Shown in pieces: positions 38,094 to 48,887 of a stretch of 64,000 nt of DNA. The DNA is from Ziziphus jujuba (lineage: Eukaryota > Streptophyta > Magnoliopsida > Rosales > Rhamnaceae). The stretch's first letter is position 1, and each line of letters begins with the position of its first letter. The position numbers and the translations under genes were made by a program. The notes beneath the pieces were generated by a model, which ran no database searches, was not told where the DNA came from, and saw only the letters and a list, made by a program, of their open reading frames with translations. Location: positions 3,433,501 to 3,497,500 of the forward strand of contig NC_083384.1 of NCBI RefSeq assembly GCF_031755915.1. The letters run 5' to 3'.

Positions 38094-39121
38094 TGATGTG
38101 ATTCTGCCCGTGCCCACACATCCATCCATATCTCGGAGGGCAACCATACCTCGGATACCTCGGAGGGCATCCATACATTGGAGGACATCCCTACCTCGGG
38201 GAGCATTTTACCTCGGACAACATCAGTCCATCCATGTCTCGAACAACACTGGTGTAATCCATGTCTCGGACAACACCAGTTCCTTTGGACATCAACAGCA
38301 CATTCATACCTCGGACAACATTCCACCTCGGTTATCAATTATCTCGGACATCTAACTCTTGTTCAACTATTTCGGACATCTTACTTTTGTCCAACTATCT
38401 CGGACATCTGACTCTTGGACAACATCAACTGTCTCGGCCAGTTGACACTATATAGTTTGGACACAAGCTAACTCGGATGAAAGGCATGTTCGGACACAAG
38501 CCAACTTGGATGGAAGAAAAGCTCGGTCATGAGTTAGCTCGGTTGAAGACATAATTCAGCCTAGATGTCAAAGTCAACTCATTACCTAATTTACGATTGA
38601 CTTTCTATTTTTTTTTTGGTTTTTTATTTATTTATTTGCTGGGTAAATAAGTTTAGGAAAGTTTTATTTTATTATTTTGTTTGTAAATTAATTAATTTCT
38701 AATTGAAAACAAGGGAATTAATTAATTAGATTAGGAAAAGGAAAGATTCGGTCAAGCTAGAACTCTTAATTGTGTGGCCAGTTTTTCCTAGGGTTTTTAG
38801 GGTTTATTCTGTTTCTTTCAAAGCCTATTTAAAGGCTTATTTTTCAATAAGAATACAACTTTGATTTTATTAAGAAAATACTTGTGAGATTAATTATCTC
38901 TTTGTTCTTTGAGAACACCTAAAACACCATTAGAGAACTAGTTGTTTTAGCTTGACTTATCAATAGGTTTTCCATCCCCTATTGTGGCGTCTACATTATA
39001 CCAAGGTTTCTAACCACAGGTTGGTTAGGGGTTGAGGTCCATTCCATTAGAACTTGAACTTAATTGAGATCCGGGCTAATATAATATGGGTTTAGGAGCA
39101 GGTCGTCCTAGGTTCGTATCG
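38094..39121 (+). mobile_element. Solo gypsy LTR with CTCGG-rich U3 repeats
   Basis: A 1028-bp LTR in plus orientation (TGATGTGATTCTGCCCG ... TAGGTTCGTATCG; the final A has mutated to G) with perfect target duplication GCAAT (38089-38093, 39122-39126). The second half matches the LTRs of gypsy-B and gypsy-C, including AAACCCTAAAAACCC- and AAGGCTTATTTTTCAATAAG-type segments in sense. The U3 part (38120-38545) differs: it holds about 17 copies of CTCGG or TTCGG, many within CTCGGACAAC or CTCGGACATC. It interrupts the sequence downstream of JIP23-like copy c; the flanks join when it and one GCAAT are removed. Confidence 0.88.
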
Positions 39122-39126
39122 GCAAT

Positions 39127-39216
39127 GTTAAGTTTTTAAGTCAAAAGATTTCTCATTGGCAAGACTTGCAAGATTTCCATTGACAGAAAATGCCTTCAAG
39201 ACATACATTGACCTCT
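39127..39216 (-). repeat. Inverted counterpart of 45360-45448
   Basis: The reverse complement of 39127-39216 aligns with 45360-45448, including GGCAAGACTTGCAAGATTTC. It lies just beyond the 3' end of the JIP23-like copies in both places and marks the inner end of the left arm of the inverted composite. Confidence 0.75.
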
Positions 39217-39489
39217 TTTAATGTTTTTGAATTTCTTTTAATATAGGAAGATGTTAATTAGCTTCCTTCTTGATCATAGCTTCCTTCATTGCTCAAAACC
39301 GCACCTCTATAAGTTCTCTCCATTCCATAAAACATACATACAAGAAATAATACACACGGTTGGTAACCTTCTTCATGGTATTGAGCATTATTCTGCACAT
39401 ATCACTATTATAGAATCTCAAAATGAAATTTCTTCACAAACAAATACCAGCACCAGAGCTTTCGTTCCATAAGAACCCATCATAAATGC

Positions 39490-40292
39490 TCAATCCTTTC
39501 TCAGTGTACCAATTTGATTTTAGTCAAATTGAATGCCTTAAACTTTCTCCTTTGGCATTCACAAATCATTCCATTAGCGAGAATTCTTGGAATATATCAT
39601 CATGTCACTAACGGTGAACCACCATATGAATTTTTACATAATGAAAAGGAAGTCATTGTTATAAATCCAAACCACAATGCATGGATTAAAAATGATGGGT
39701 TGTTGACAACCTGGCGCATTTGTATTATGTCTAATGAAATTCTAAGTTTGAATGTAGGTATTGATAGTGCATTTCTGCTATAGAAATCCATAGAAGACCA
39801 GTTGTTGCCATCAACAAAAGAACAAGAACATGTTTTTAAGGACAGATTTGCTTCACTTAAGAAAGGAGGTCACTCAATGGATGAATACTTGAGAAAATTC
39901 AAACAAGTGTGTGACAATCTTGCTACCAATAATGCTTCAGTTTCAAACATAGATAAGCTGTTTTCATTTGCTCGAGGGCTTGTCATAATTATAAGGATTT
40001 TAGAGTTGCCATGCTAGCATAACCACCTTGCACGTTGTTCAATTAGTTCCTTTTTGCATTACAAAGTCATAGCCACATGTTGGAAACTGAAGATGAAGAA
40101 CATGACAATAATCAAACTTATTTTGGACTACGTGGCCATGGAAGAAGTCGTACATTTTGTGGTGGTGGCTATTTCAATTCAAAAGGAAAAGGTACTCTAG
40201 TAGGGAATTTCACCGAAACCAAGAAACCAAAAATCAAAACCAATGCTGAAGGCAATTCTGGACAAAATAGTGAAGGTAAAATTGTGAAATTT
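39490..40292 (+). pseudogene. copia-3 gag, broken
   Basis: Frames 39514-39783 and 39802-40017 together give the UBN2 capsid region: LNALNFLLWHSQIIPLARIL, NAWIKNDGLLTTWRICIMSN, then ASLKKGGHSMDEYLRKFKQV and CDNLATNNASVSNIDKL. A TAG at 39781-39783 and a frameshift near 40000 separate the pieces. A Gly-rich/basic stretch (40077-40290) leads towards the zinc knuckle, which lies on the other side of the CACTA insertion at about 43690-43740 (CNVCDKLNHSAIDC). Confidence 0.72.
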
Positions 40293-43200
40293 CACTACAA
40301 AAAATCTAGGCAATGACTTCAAAAATCCTAGTGACAAAAGAAAATTTATCACTTTATATAGGCAATTAATGACAAAAAAATTCTGTCATGTTTAGTGATT
40401 GGGTCATTTAATTGCTGATAAATTCTTACTTTGTCAACTACTTTTGTAACTAATTGCCCTTTAAAGTTTGGAGGCAAAAAATTTTTTGACAAAAATTTTC
40501 TTTGTCGTGTTTAGTGATTGGGTCATTTAATTAGTGATAAATTCTTACTTTGTCACCTATTTTTGTAACTAAGTGCCCTTTAAAGTTTGGAGGCAAATTT
40601 TTTTTTAATACATTTGATGTTAATAGTGACAAAATTTTATGTTTATAACTAATTTAAAATATTAGGTGTCACAGATAACTTTAGATACCACTGTGACAAA
40701 TAAAAACCAGTCAGTTTATATAGACGATTAGTGACAAAAATTTTCTTTGTCACATTTAATGATTGGATCGTTTAACTAGTGATAAATTCTTACTTTGTCA
40801 TCTACATTTGTGACTAATTGCCCTTTGAAGGCAATATTTTTCGAATTTATTTGATGTCAATGGTGACAAATATTTTACATTTGTAACTAATTTTACTAAA
40901 TATATAATGCTGACAAAGATATTGGATGTCACAGATAACTTTAGATACTACTATGACAAATGAAAACTTGTCAGTTAATATAGGTGATTAGTGGGAAAAT
41001 TTTCCGTTATTACATTTAATGATTGGGTCATTTAATTAGTAATAAATTCTTACTTTGTCACCAATATTCGTAACTTATTGCTTTTGGAGGGAAACAATTT
41101 TTAATTTATTTGATGACAATGGTGACAAATATTTTTTGTAACTAATTTAAATATAAATATAAAATAAAGGATACCTCCCTCGTGGAAGCTTTCTTCTTCT
41201 CTAGCTAGCAGCCTCGATGCTTGACAAAACCCATGCATGCTAGACTTCCACTGGAAAATCACTCCAATCTTGATGCCAATCCACACCACCACCTCAACCA
41301 CCAAGCCCAGTCTACCAGTGACTAAACCATGGTGAGAATACTCTAAATGACTACCCGATGCACTGGGGAAGAGCTGAACACAGGCGATCACTATTTTAGT
41401 TTGATTGCTGGAATAAGTGGTTTGAAGATCTTAGGGCCTGCATTTTCCACCATTATTGGACTATTGAGCTAGAATCGAAGCTTAGATTGGCTCAAAATTT
41501 GCTCATTTGCAAAGTATGAAGGAATCCACTTTAACAGCAAATTTCAAACAAAGTCTATGGTCACCGGAAGCCATCGTTGAGCAAATAAAGCTCATAAACT
41601 TGTTACTCCCTTCACAACTTCACTTTGGTATATAGTTTGTCCATTATTGTTGGTTATTTAAGATTTTTCCCTTTTTGAACAATGATTTTTCTTAGAATTA
41701 GAATGGAGGTTTCATTCAAGGATACTGCCAACTATATATGATATTATTCGATGCATGATATTGTATGCTTTTGTTGTTGGTTTTCTCCAAGCTCAATTCA
41801 TTTCTTTACTATAACTATATATATATATATGTTGTTAGTTCTAGATGTAATTGACCAAATGTAATTGAGTATATTTAGCTCAATGATTCTAAGGAACATG
41901 GTGAAGAAAGATAATTAATGAAAAAAGTCAATCATATATGCTCTATATATTCCATTCATTTTTTATTATTATTATTTAGGATCTTTGGAGATGATTGCTA
42001 CTTTGAAAGATGGAGATGAACATTAGTTATACGGTATAGGCAACAATCATATTCCCCCCCCCCCCCCCCCTAGAAATAGAGAATGTTTTTCTTTATTTTT
42101 TCTCTTTTTGTGTAAGCTTATTGTATTTGGTACACCTTGCATAGTATATTTATATATATATATATATTCAAGCCCATGTATCGTAATATGAGCTGTAACT
42201 TTCACACTTTGTCTGTAATAGCTAAATATTCCTTTGGAAAAGGTAAAGGACCAATGAAATGGGGTCAGATTGACCCACATCGAAGAAGAAGTTGGAATGC
42301 TTGGCAGGTAAAGGATTGTCAACTTATACGAACTTATGAAGTCTTGAGCTTGTTCTTTTCTCCTTGCTAATTAAATTAGATTTCAATTAAATGATTCTTT
42401 TTTTTTTTTTTTATAATATAGGATCCTTGGAGAATATATTGATGAACTGCATTGGAAGATGGAGATTGTAAAGATTTAGTGGGTATAGGCAACATCTTAT
42501 ATATATATATTCTTTTTCCGTAGAATTACAAACTGTTTTCGTTTATATTTTTCTTTTAATGTAATCTTATTGTATTTGGTACACATTATATTAGTATTAG
42601 TTGGTGTTTAATGGATTGTGTAGTACAAGATAAACATTTAATAAAGTATTATTCTTTTATGTTAACTGCATTTCAGAAGTGCTATTTTATAGCTGTTAAT
42701 GATAATTAATGATACTATAATTAATTAGTAAGATCTAATAAAAATCAATTTTTTTCAAATAAAATTGGTTATTGATATATTATTTTTAGTTACAAACTAT
42801 TGTCACCAAATAAAAAAGGTAGTTTCAGAGACAAATTGACTAACTTAACCATGGTTTATATCATATCATAACAAGTTGGTAACAAAAAGTTGTTTACTTA
42901 TCATTGGAAAGGCTCAATGACAAATCAAATGTGTCACTAACGTTTTAAGTGACAAATCAGATGTGCTACTGATGGCTTAAATGACAAATAATATTTTGTC
43001 ACCTAACTGTATGTATTGTCATTGATGGATAAGTTTGACCAATTCTTACAATTGTATTGGTAATAAAATGTGTACATACAATGACAAAAAAAGGAGGGTT
43101 AAATGACAAAAACCAATGTGATAGTAAAGCTCCAATCTATGACAAATATATTTTTGGTCACAATTACATGCTCTTTCGATGACAAATTACATACTTTTCC

Positions 43201-43702
43201 ATTAAACTATTTTGTCACAGGTCTATCACGGCAAACATAGGACGATCTAATTTTGCCACCTAAATGTGATAAGGTGACAAAAATGGCCCTTACGTGACAA
43301 ATTTGTGAGATCCCACATCGGTTGGAAAGGGGAACGAAGCATGCCTTAAAAGAGGGTGTGGATGTCTTTCCTTTGCGACTCGTTTTGACAAAACCGTGCG
43401 GGCTGGGCCCAAAGCTGACAATATCACATGCGGGTGGACTGAGCTGTTACAGATGGTATCAGAGTCAATACTCAAATCGGTGTACCAACGAGGACAATGG
43501 GCCCTAAGGGGGGAGGATTGTGAGATCTGACATCGGTTGGAAAAGGGAATGAAGCATGGTTTATAAACGTGTGGATACCTTTCCCTTGCGATGCTTTTTG
43601 ACAAAACCGTGCGAGCTGGGCCCAAAGCGGACAATATCGCATACGGGTGGACTGGGCTGTTACAAATTAGTTGTGTAGTTGTTGCCTAAATTTTTTGTAA
43701 TG
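40293..43702. mobile_element. Non-autonomous CACTA-type element, 3.4 kb
   Basis: The left terminus CACTACAAAAAATCTAGGCA and the right terminus GTTGCCTAAATTTTTTGTAATG form imperfect terminal inverted repeats. Subterminal regions (40310-41140 and 42790-43300) are dense in GTGACAAA / TTTGTCAC motifs in both orientations, typical of transposase-binding subterminal repeats in plant CACTA elements. Flanks are TTT / TAT, a poor 3-bp duplication. No transposase frame. The interior (41160-42790) is unassigned apart from a direct repeat (about 41980-42150 and 42420-42590) and a 17-C run at 42054-42070. Removing it rejoins the copia-3 gag zinc-knuckle region. Confidence 0.8.
43304..43664 (+). mobile_element. 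TRIM retrotransposon, 361 bp
   Basis: Two short LTRs, 43304-43451 (148 bp) and 43519-43664 (146 bp), both starting TGTGAGATC and ending GGCTGTTACA or similar. The 67-bp interior has the primer-binding site TGGTATCAGAGT (43455-43466) and a polypurine tract AAGGGGGGAGGA (43506-43517). The target duplication is AATT, or AAATT if one A is shared with the LTR end. There is no coding sequence, which defines a terminal-repeat retrotransposon in miniature. The LTR motif GAGATCCCACATCGGTTGG is one I recognise as widespread in dicot genomes. Confidence 0.88.
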
Positions 43703-45098
43703 TATGTGATAAACTTAATCATAGTGCCATAGATTGCTAGCATAGGTTTGATCATTCATATATCAAGGATAACATCCCAAAAGCACTAGCAGCACTCAAC
43801 ATTGCAGACAACTCCGATCCACTTTTATGTAGATTTAGGTGCCATTGCACACATGACAAATGACAATGGTAAAATAAGTAATTATTATCCTAATAAAGGT
43901 ATATATATCGGCAAAGGGAATAGCCTTGCAATATTTCACATTGGTAATGCTAAACTGAAAACTGAAAACGGATGTTTAGATCTTCAAAATGTTCTTGTAG
44001 TTCCATAATTGAAAAAGAACCTTTTATCAATTAGTCAACTAATGAAAGATAATAATTGTATTTTTGAATTCTCATCCAATGGTTTTATGATAAAGGACTA
44101 CAATCAAAGAATCATAGCAATAGGGTATAAAAAGGGAAAGCTGTATGTTCTGAATGAAGGAAAGCATCATGCTTTAAGTGTAACAAAGCCCTCGACAGAT
44201 CTTTGGCATCAATGCTTACGACATCCCAGTATAAGGGCTTTAAACAGTTTACATTCCAATAATGTTATTAATGTTTTCAGATGGATAAATAAGTTCAGTG
44301 TTTGTCCTAGTTGTCAATTAAGGAAGAGCTACAAACTTCCTTTTTCTTTATCTAATAAAATTTCATTGTTTCCTTTAGAAAAGATCAATTATGATATTTG
44401 AGAGCCCCAACATTTTCCACATAAAAATACCGTTTCTATGTTACTTTCATTGATGATTATTCCAGGTACACTTGGCTATTTCCTTTGCATAAAGAATTAG
44501 AATGTTTTGAATGTTTCCTTAAATTTCAAAAAATAGTAGAGAACCAATTCAACAGATGAATTAAAATTCTTCAGAGTGATGGAGGAGGTAAGTTTATATC
44601 TTCAGCTTTTAAGGAACACTTAGGTAAGCATGGAATTGTTCATCAAATGTCATGTCCGGGAACCTCGAAACAAAATGGGGCTGCTAAAAGGAAACATAGG
44701 CATGTGGTGGAAACGGGTTTAACTATGATGCTCCATGCCAATGTACCCATGAAATTATGGGTGGAAGCTTTATTAACTACAACTTTTCTCATTAACAGAT
44801 TACATTTATTTGTTTTAAAAAATGAAACCCCATATTTTCCTCTACTTAAAAGGCATAAAGATTATCAAAGTTTGAAAGTCTTTGGTTGCAAGTGCTACCC
44901 TTATCTTTAGAATTATGCAGTAAATAAATTTTCAAAGAAAACTCTTCCTTGCATCTTCATTGGATACAACTCCTAACATAAAGGATTCTGCTATTTTCAT
45001 CCAAAAACCAATGGGGTCTACATGAATGGGCATGTGTTTTTTGGTGAACAATATTTTCCATACTTATCTACCAATATTAACTGACAAAAACATCTTGA
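43703..45098 (+). pseudogene. copia-3 zinc knuckle, protease and integrase, broken
   Basis: After the CACTA element: CDKLNHSAIDC, then protease relic YVDLGAIAHMTNDNGKIS (Ser of D-S-G replaced by Leu); LDLQNVLVVP then TAA at 44006-44008; GAG-pre-integrase 44009-44401 with DLWHQCLRHPSIRALNSLHS and CPSC; integrase 44430-44910 with FIDDYSRYTWLFPL, LQSDGGG and KQNGAAKRKHRH (the expected Glu of the D,D,E triad is Lys in AKRK), then INRLHLFVLKNETPYF and VFGCKCYPYL; stops at 44399, 44908 and 44976. Sequence recognisable as copia ends at 45098. Confidence 0.75.
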
Positions 45099-45457
45099 CA
45101 CTACTAGAATCGTATTGATAAATGACACAATTAATAAGTTGCATAGAATAAAAACAGACGTATTACGCGGAGTCACCTAATGTCCTATTGCTAAATCCAT
45201 AAGATAACACAAGATGCATTAATAGTGTTGCCTTAGCTTAAAAAAAGGTCGACGATGTAAAACAACGTGTCGCTAAACGTACAAAGAAAATGTGATGCTA
45301 CCGAAATGAGTTGCCTATTTTTTTGTGCTTTTAGCAATGCATTTAAAACAATGTCAGGTCACCTAATGTCTTAAAGGCATTTGTTGTCAATGGAAATCTT
45401 GCAAGTCTTGCCATATGAGAAATTTCTTGACTAAGAAAGTTAACGTTGCTTATTTGA

Positions 45458-46220
45458 TTATTGAGCAATCATAGCAGTGAATGACGTTGATGCAATGGAT
45501 GCAGTGGATATGTTTATGTTTGACTTCTCTTCTTCTTTATTACAAATTTCAGGGAAATTGCCATCAGTAATCAATATATGGGCCAAGCATCCATCATAAC
45601 TGCTAAAGTTTCAATTGAGAGGTAGCTTTTGTTTTATCACATTCCATTCAATGCTAGCTGGTGCATGAACTTCAGTGTATACCTACATTTCAATATCATA
45701 AGTACGTATAAATACAATTATATATGTCTTACAATGAATTTCTTTTCTTTTTTTTTGGGTTAAAATGACTAATAATGAATTTGATAAAACTAATAACATA
45801 TATTCATATGATCATGTGTGTAAAATCTAAATGCTAAAAGCATGCATGAATGATTATATATATAGAGACAGACAGAGAAGTAAAACAGTACAATATTAAC
45901 TTAAATATAATATATACTAGCTAGCTTAATTATATAGTTACTCGATTTTTTGGGATTGGTTGTATTGTCCCATCCCACAATCCATTAAATTGGTCTTCCA
46001 TTATCATTCACACCATCATAGACAAGGTCCCTGATGAATAAGCAAGTGATTCATCAATGTTGAGATGACGAAACGAAAGCCGCTTTCCAATGCTAACATT
46101 TGGTGGGTATGGAACATTTCCAATGCCACCAAACCAATCGTGGTGCTTATCCATTATACTTTATAAGCTATCTAGTGTCTCTAAAAATTTGGCCAGACAT
46201 GAACAGACCGCGAGTGCCAT
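45458..46220 (-). pseudogene. JIP23-like pseudogene copy d, two exons
   Basis: Minus strand. Exon 1 (46220-45942): ATG is present but a base is lost right after it. Further readable parts are HHDWFGGIGNVPYPPNVSIG, SFRHLNIDESLAYSSG and QFNGLWDGTIQPIPKN-type reading after the same one-base loss seen in copy c. Donor GTAACT at 45941-45936; acceptor TAG at 45685-45683. Exon 2 (45682-45458): VYTEVHAPASIEWNVIKQKL, one TGA, then SSYDGCLAHILITDGNFPEI, CNKEEEKSNINISTASIAST, ending at TAA (45460-45458). Exon 2 is better kept here than in copy c and shows the full C-terminal length. It cannot encode an intact protein. Confidence 0.72.
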
Positions 46221-46299
46221 GCCTTGGACTTGCTAGCTTAGTTACTTCTTCTTTTTTAGTATGTTCCAAAGAAAATATATTAATTAGTAATATTAAGTA

Positions 46300-47781
46300 A
46301 AACAATTAATCTATTCGTGTAACTCATTTTTATTTGACTTTTAAATATTTTATAATTTAAAAGCATTACGCGACAATTTTAACATCAAAAGTATTACCGA
46401 TTGTCTTAATTTTCAGAATTTTGTTTAATTTTAAGTTTTATTCATATGCATAGAAATATTACATATATTAATTAGTAATATGAAGTAAAATAATTAATCT
46501 ATGTATTTAATTTATTTTTGTTTCATTTTTAAATTAATGATTTTTTAAATTAATAAAAAGTTTAATAAATTTAATTATTTTAAAATTGAAAACAATCAGG
46601 CGTCATTTTTAGCATCAAAAGTGTCGCTGTTATGTTAATTTTTGTATTTTAATTAATTTTATTTTTTATTTTATGCATATAAACATTACAATTATTAATT
46701 AGCAATATGAAGCAAAATAATTAATATATTTATTTATTTATTTGTGTTTCATTTTTTCATTAATTATTTTTTAAACCAATAAAATTTTGGCAAAATTAAT
46801 TATTTTATAATTTAAAAGCGTTAGGCGATGCATTTAACATCAAAAGCATTGCCTATTCTCTTAATTTTTGAAATTTTATTTAATTTTATCTTTTATTCAT
46901 ACATATATATGTTTATATATATATATATATTAAATATATTAATTAGCAATATAAAGCAAACTAATTAATCTATGCTTTCAATTAATTTGTGTTTGAATTT
47001 TTAATAAATGAGTTTTTAAATCAATAGATTATAATTGAAAAGCATTAGGTGACGCTTTTAGCATCAAAGCTTAACCTTTTGTGTTAACTTTTGATATTTT
47101 AATTAATTTTTTTAATATTTTGTATATTAAATAGCAATATGGAGTAAAATAATTAATATATTGATTTAATTTATTTTACTTCCAATTTTAAACTAATTAT
47201 TTTTTAAATTAACAAAAATTTCGAGAAGTTTAATTGTTTTAAAATTGAAAAGCTTTAGGTGTCGATTTTAACATCAAAAGCATTGCCTATTACCATAATC
47301 TTTGTAATTTTATTTAATTTTGTGTTTTATTCATATGTATATAAATATTTAGTATATTAATTAGCAATTTGAATCAAAATAATTAATTTATACTTTTAAT
47401 TAATTTGTGTTTCAATTTTAAATTAATGATTTTTTAAATTAATAAAAAGTTTGACAAATTTTAATTATTGTAAAATTGAAAAGGAGTAGGTGAAGCTTTT
47501 TAGTGTGAGAAACGTCGCCTATTGTGTTTTAATTAATTTTATGTTTTAATATTATATGTATATAAATATTAAGCATATTCAATAGCAATATAAAACAAAA
47601 TAATTAATCTATTGATTTAATTTATTTGTATTTCATTTTTAAATTAATAAAAAGTTTGAGAAGTTTAATTGTTTTAAAACTGAAAAACATTAGGTGATGC
47701 TTTTAGCATCAAAAGCATCACTCGTTGTGTTTATTTTTGGTATTTTAACTAATTTTGTTTTGGGCAATGCTTTTAACATGT
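46300..47781 (-). repeat. Inverted hairpin-unit array, about 7-8 units
   Basis: The same ~220-bp unit as 28200-32840 but on the opposite strand. Motif centres lie near 46365, 46590, 46820, 47045, 47255, 47490, 47690 and 47765, for example GGTGATGCTTTTAGCATC then AAAAGCATCAC at 47690. The last unit is cut by the gypsy-B LTR; the bases before the LTR are CATGT (47777-47781). Confidence 0.85.
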
Positions 47782-48872
47782 TGATGAAAATCCGCCCGTA
47801 CTCACCTAATCAACAACCTGTTGGGGTGCAGATCTGATACAGTTGAAGACCGGGCTAAACACTAGGGTTCAAGCCAAGAGATTTAAGGACAACCTAGCTA
47901 TATTCATAAAGGAGTTATCAATTCTCAAAAGGGTTTGTCCATACCCGAAGATTCTAAGTCTGTTTTAAGCATCCAAGTTTTTGAACTTCGGGCAGCAAGG
48001 AATGGATTCAACACTTCATGAATTCAATGAATATCACTAATAGGTCATGGAATCAAGACAACGCAGAAGTTAAAGCAACTAAAACGGTGATTTGCGCATA
48101 GAAGGATTTGTTGGCCGGTTCTGCTATTTTTTTGCTAGCTTTACTGTATTTTGTTGATTTAGCATTTTCTCTTTATTTTAATCAAGGAAAATGTATGGGA
48201 ATCATAACTAATCCTATTTGGCATCCTAGATGGCATATGGGAGCTGATTTGGAGCCTTCACAAGCTGGAAATTGCTCAGAGATACCTTAATGGTCAAACT
48301 AGTCAAGTAGTTTCCTAATTTAAGTTGACTTTTTGTTTCAGGAAATTAGTTTTCTATTTGTTTTTATTTATTTATTTGCTGGAAAAATCCACTTAGGGAA
48401 GTTATTATTTTATTATTTCAATTGTAAATTGATTAATTCCTAATTCAAAATAAAGGAATTAATTAATCAAAATTAGATTAGGAAATGTATGGAATTTCGG
48501 CCACATTGGGAATGTGTCAATGTATGGTCGGTTTTGTCTTAGTTTTTTTTAGGGTTTATTGCTTTGTGACTTTAGCCTATTTAAGAGCTTATTTTTCAAG
48601 GAGAAAACACCTTCAATAATAGTCTTAAAATTATTTATGAGAAAAAATTCTCTTTGTTATCTTTGAACACCTAAAACACCATTAGAGAGTGAGTGTTTTA
48701 GTTTTGATTTATCAATAGGACAAATATCACCTATTGTGGCATCTTCGATATACCAAGGTTTCTAATCATTGGTTGGTTAGGGGTTAAGGCTTCCATAAGA
48801 ACTTTAACTTAATTTTATGATCCGGACTAATATAATACGGGTTTAGGAGCAAGTCGACCTAGGTTTGTATCA
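47782..48872 (+). repeat. gypsy-B 5' LTR
   Basis: Starts TGATGAAAATCCGCCCG and ends CTAGGTTTGTATCA, 1091 bp. Similar throughout to the LTRs of gypsy-A and gypsy-C, strongest in the last 400 bp. The 3' partner is missing. Confidence 0.87.
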
Positions 48873-48887
48873 TTTGGTGTCAAAGCC

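Larger units (their letters stand above)
39217..45098 (+). mobile_element. copia-3 fragment, interrupted
   Basis: A degenerate copia element, plus strand. A primer-binding site TGGTATTGAGC at 39376-39386 follows an LTR end (CTTCTTCA); the LTR start upstream could not be placed. Gag runs to 40292, where a CACTA element is inserted; coding resumes at 43703 with the zinc knuckle, protease and integrase and stops at 45098, where a CACTA-like terminus begins. RT, RNase H and the 3' LTR are absent. The proteins resemble copia-1 but the LTR region differs. Confidence 0.75.
45099..47781 (+). mobile_element. CACTA-like terminus with JIP23-like fragment and hairpin array
   Basis: Starts CACTACTAGAATCG directly after copia-3 sequence. 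45100-45400 holds short mirrored motifs (GTCACCTAATGTC, GTCGACGATG...CGTGTCGC, GCTTTTAGCAATGC), then JIP23-like copy d, then the inverted hairpin array, all broken off by the gypsy-B LTR at 47782. No second terminus is visible. If this is one transposon it has captured gene sequence; a segmental inverted duplication is the alternative. The CACTA call rests on the first bases and the subterminal motifs. Confidence 0.5.

Noticed and set aside
38081..38455. Three overlapping plus-strand frames and one minus-strand frame of 64-85 codons
   Set aside because: They arise from the CTCGG-repeat in the solo LTR; proteins are repetitive (SRTT, PRTT) and every frame is open by composition.
43304..43520. 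The 61-codon frame at 43322-43507 and the 114-codon minus frame at 43290-43634
   Set aside because: Both lie within the TRIM LTRs and reflect their duplicated sequence, not genes.
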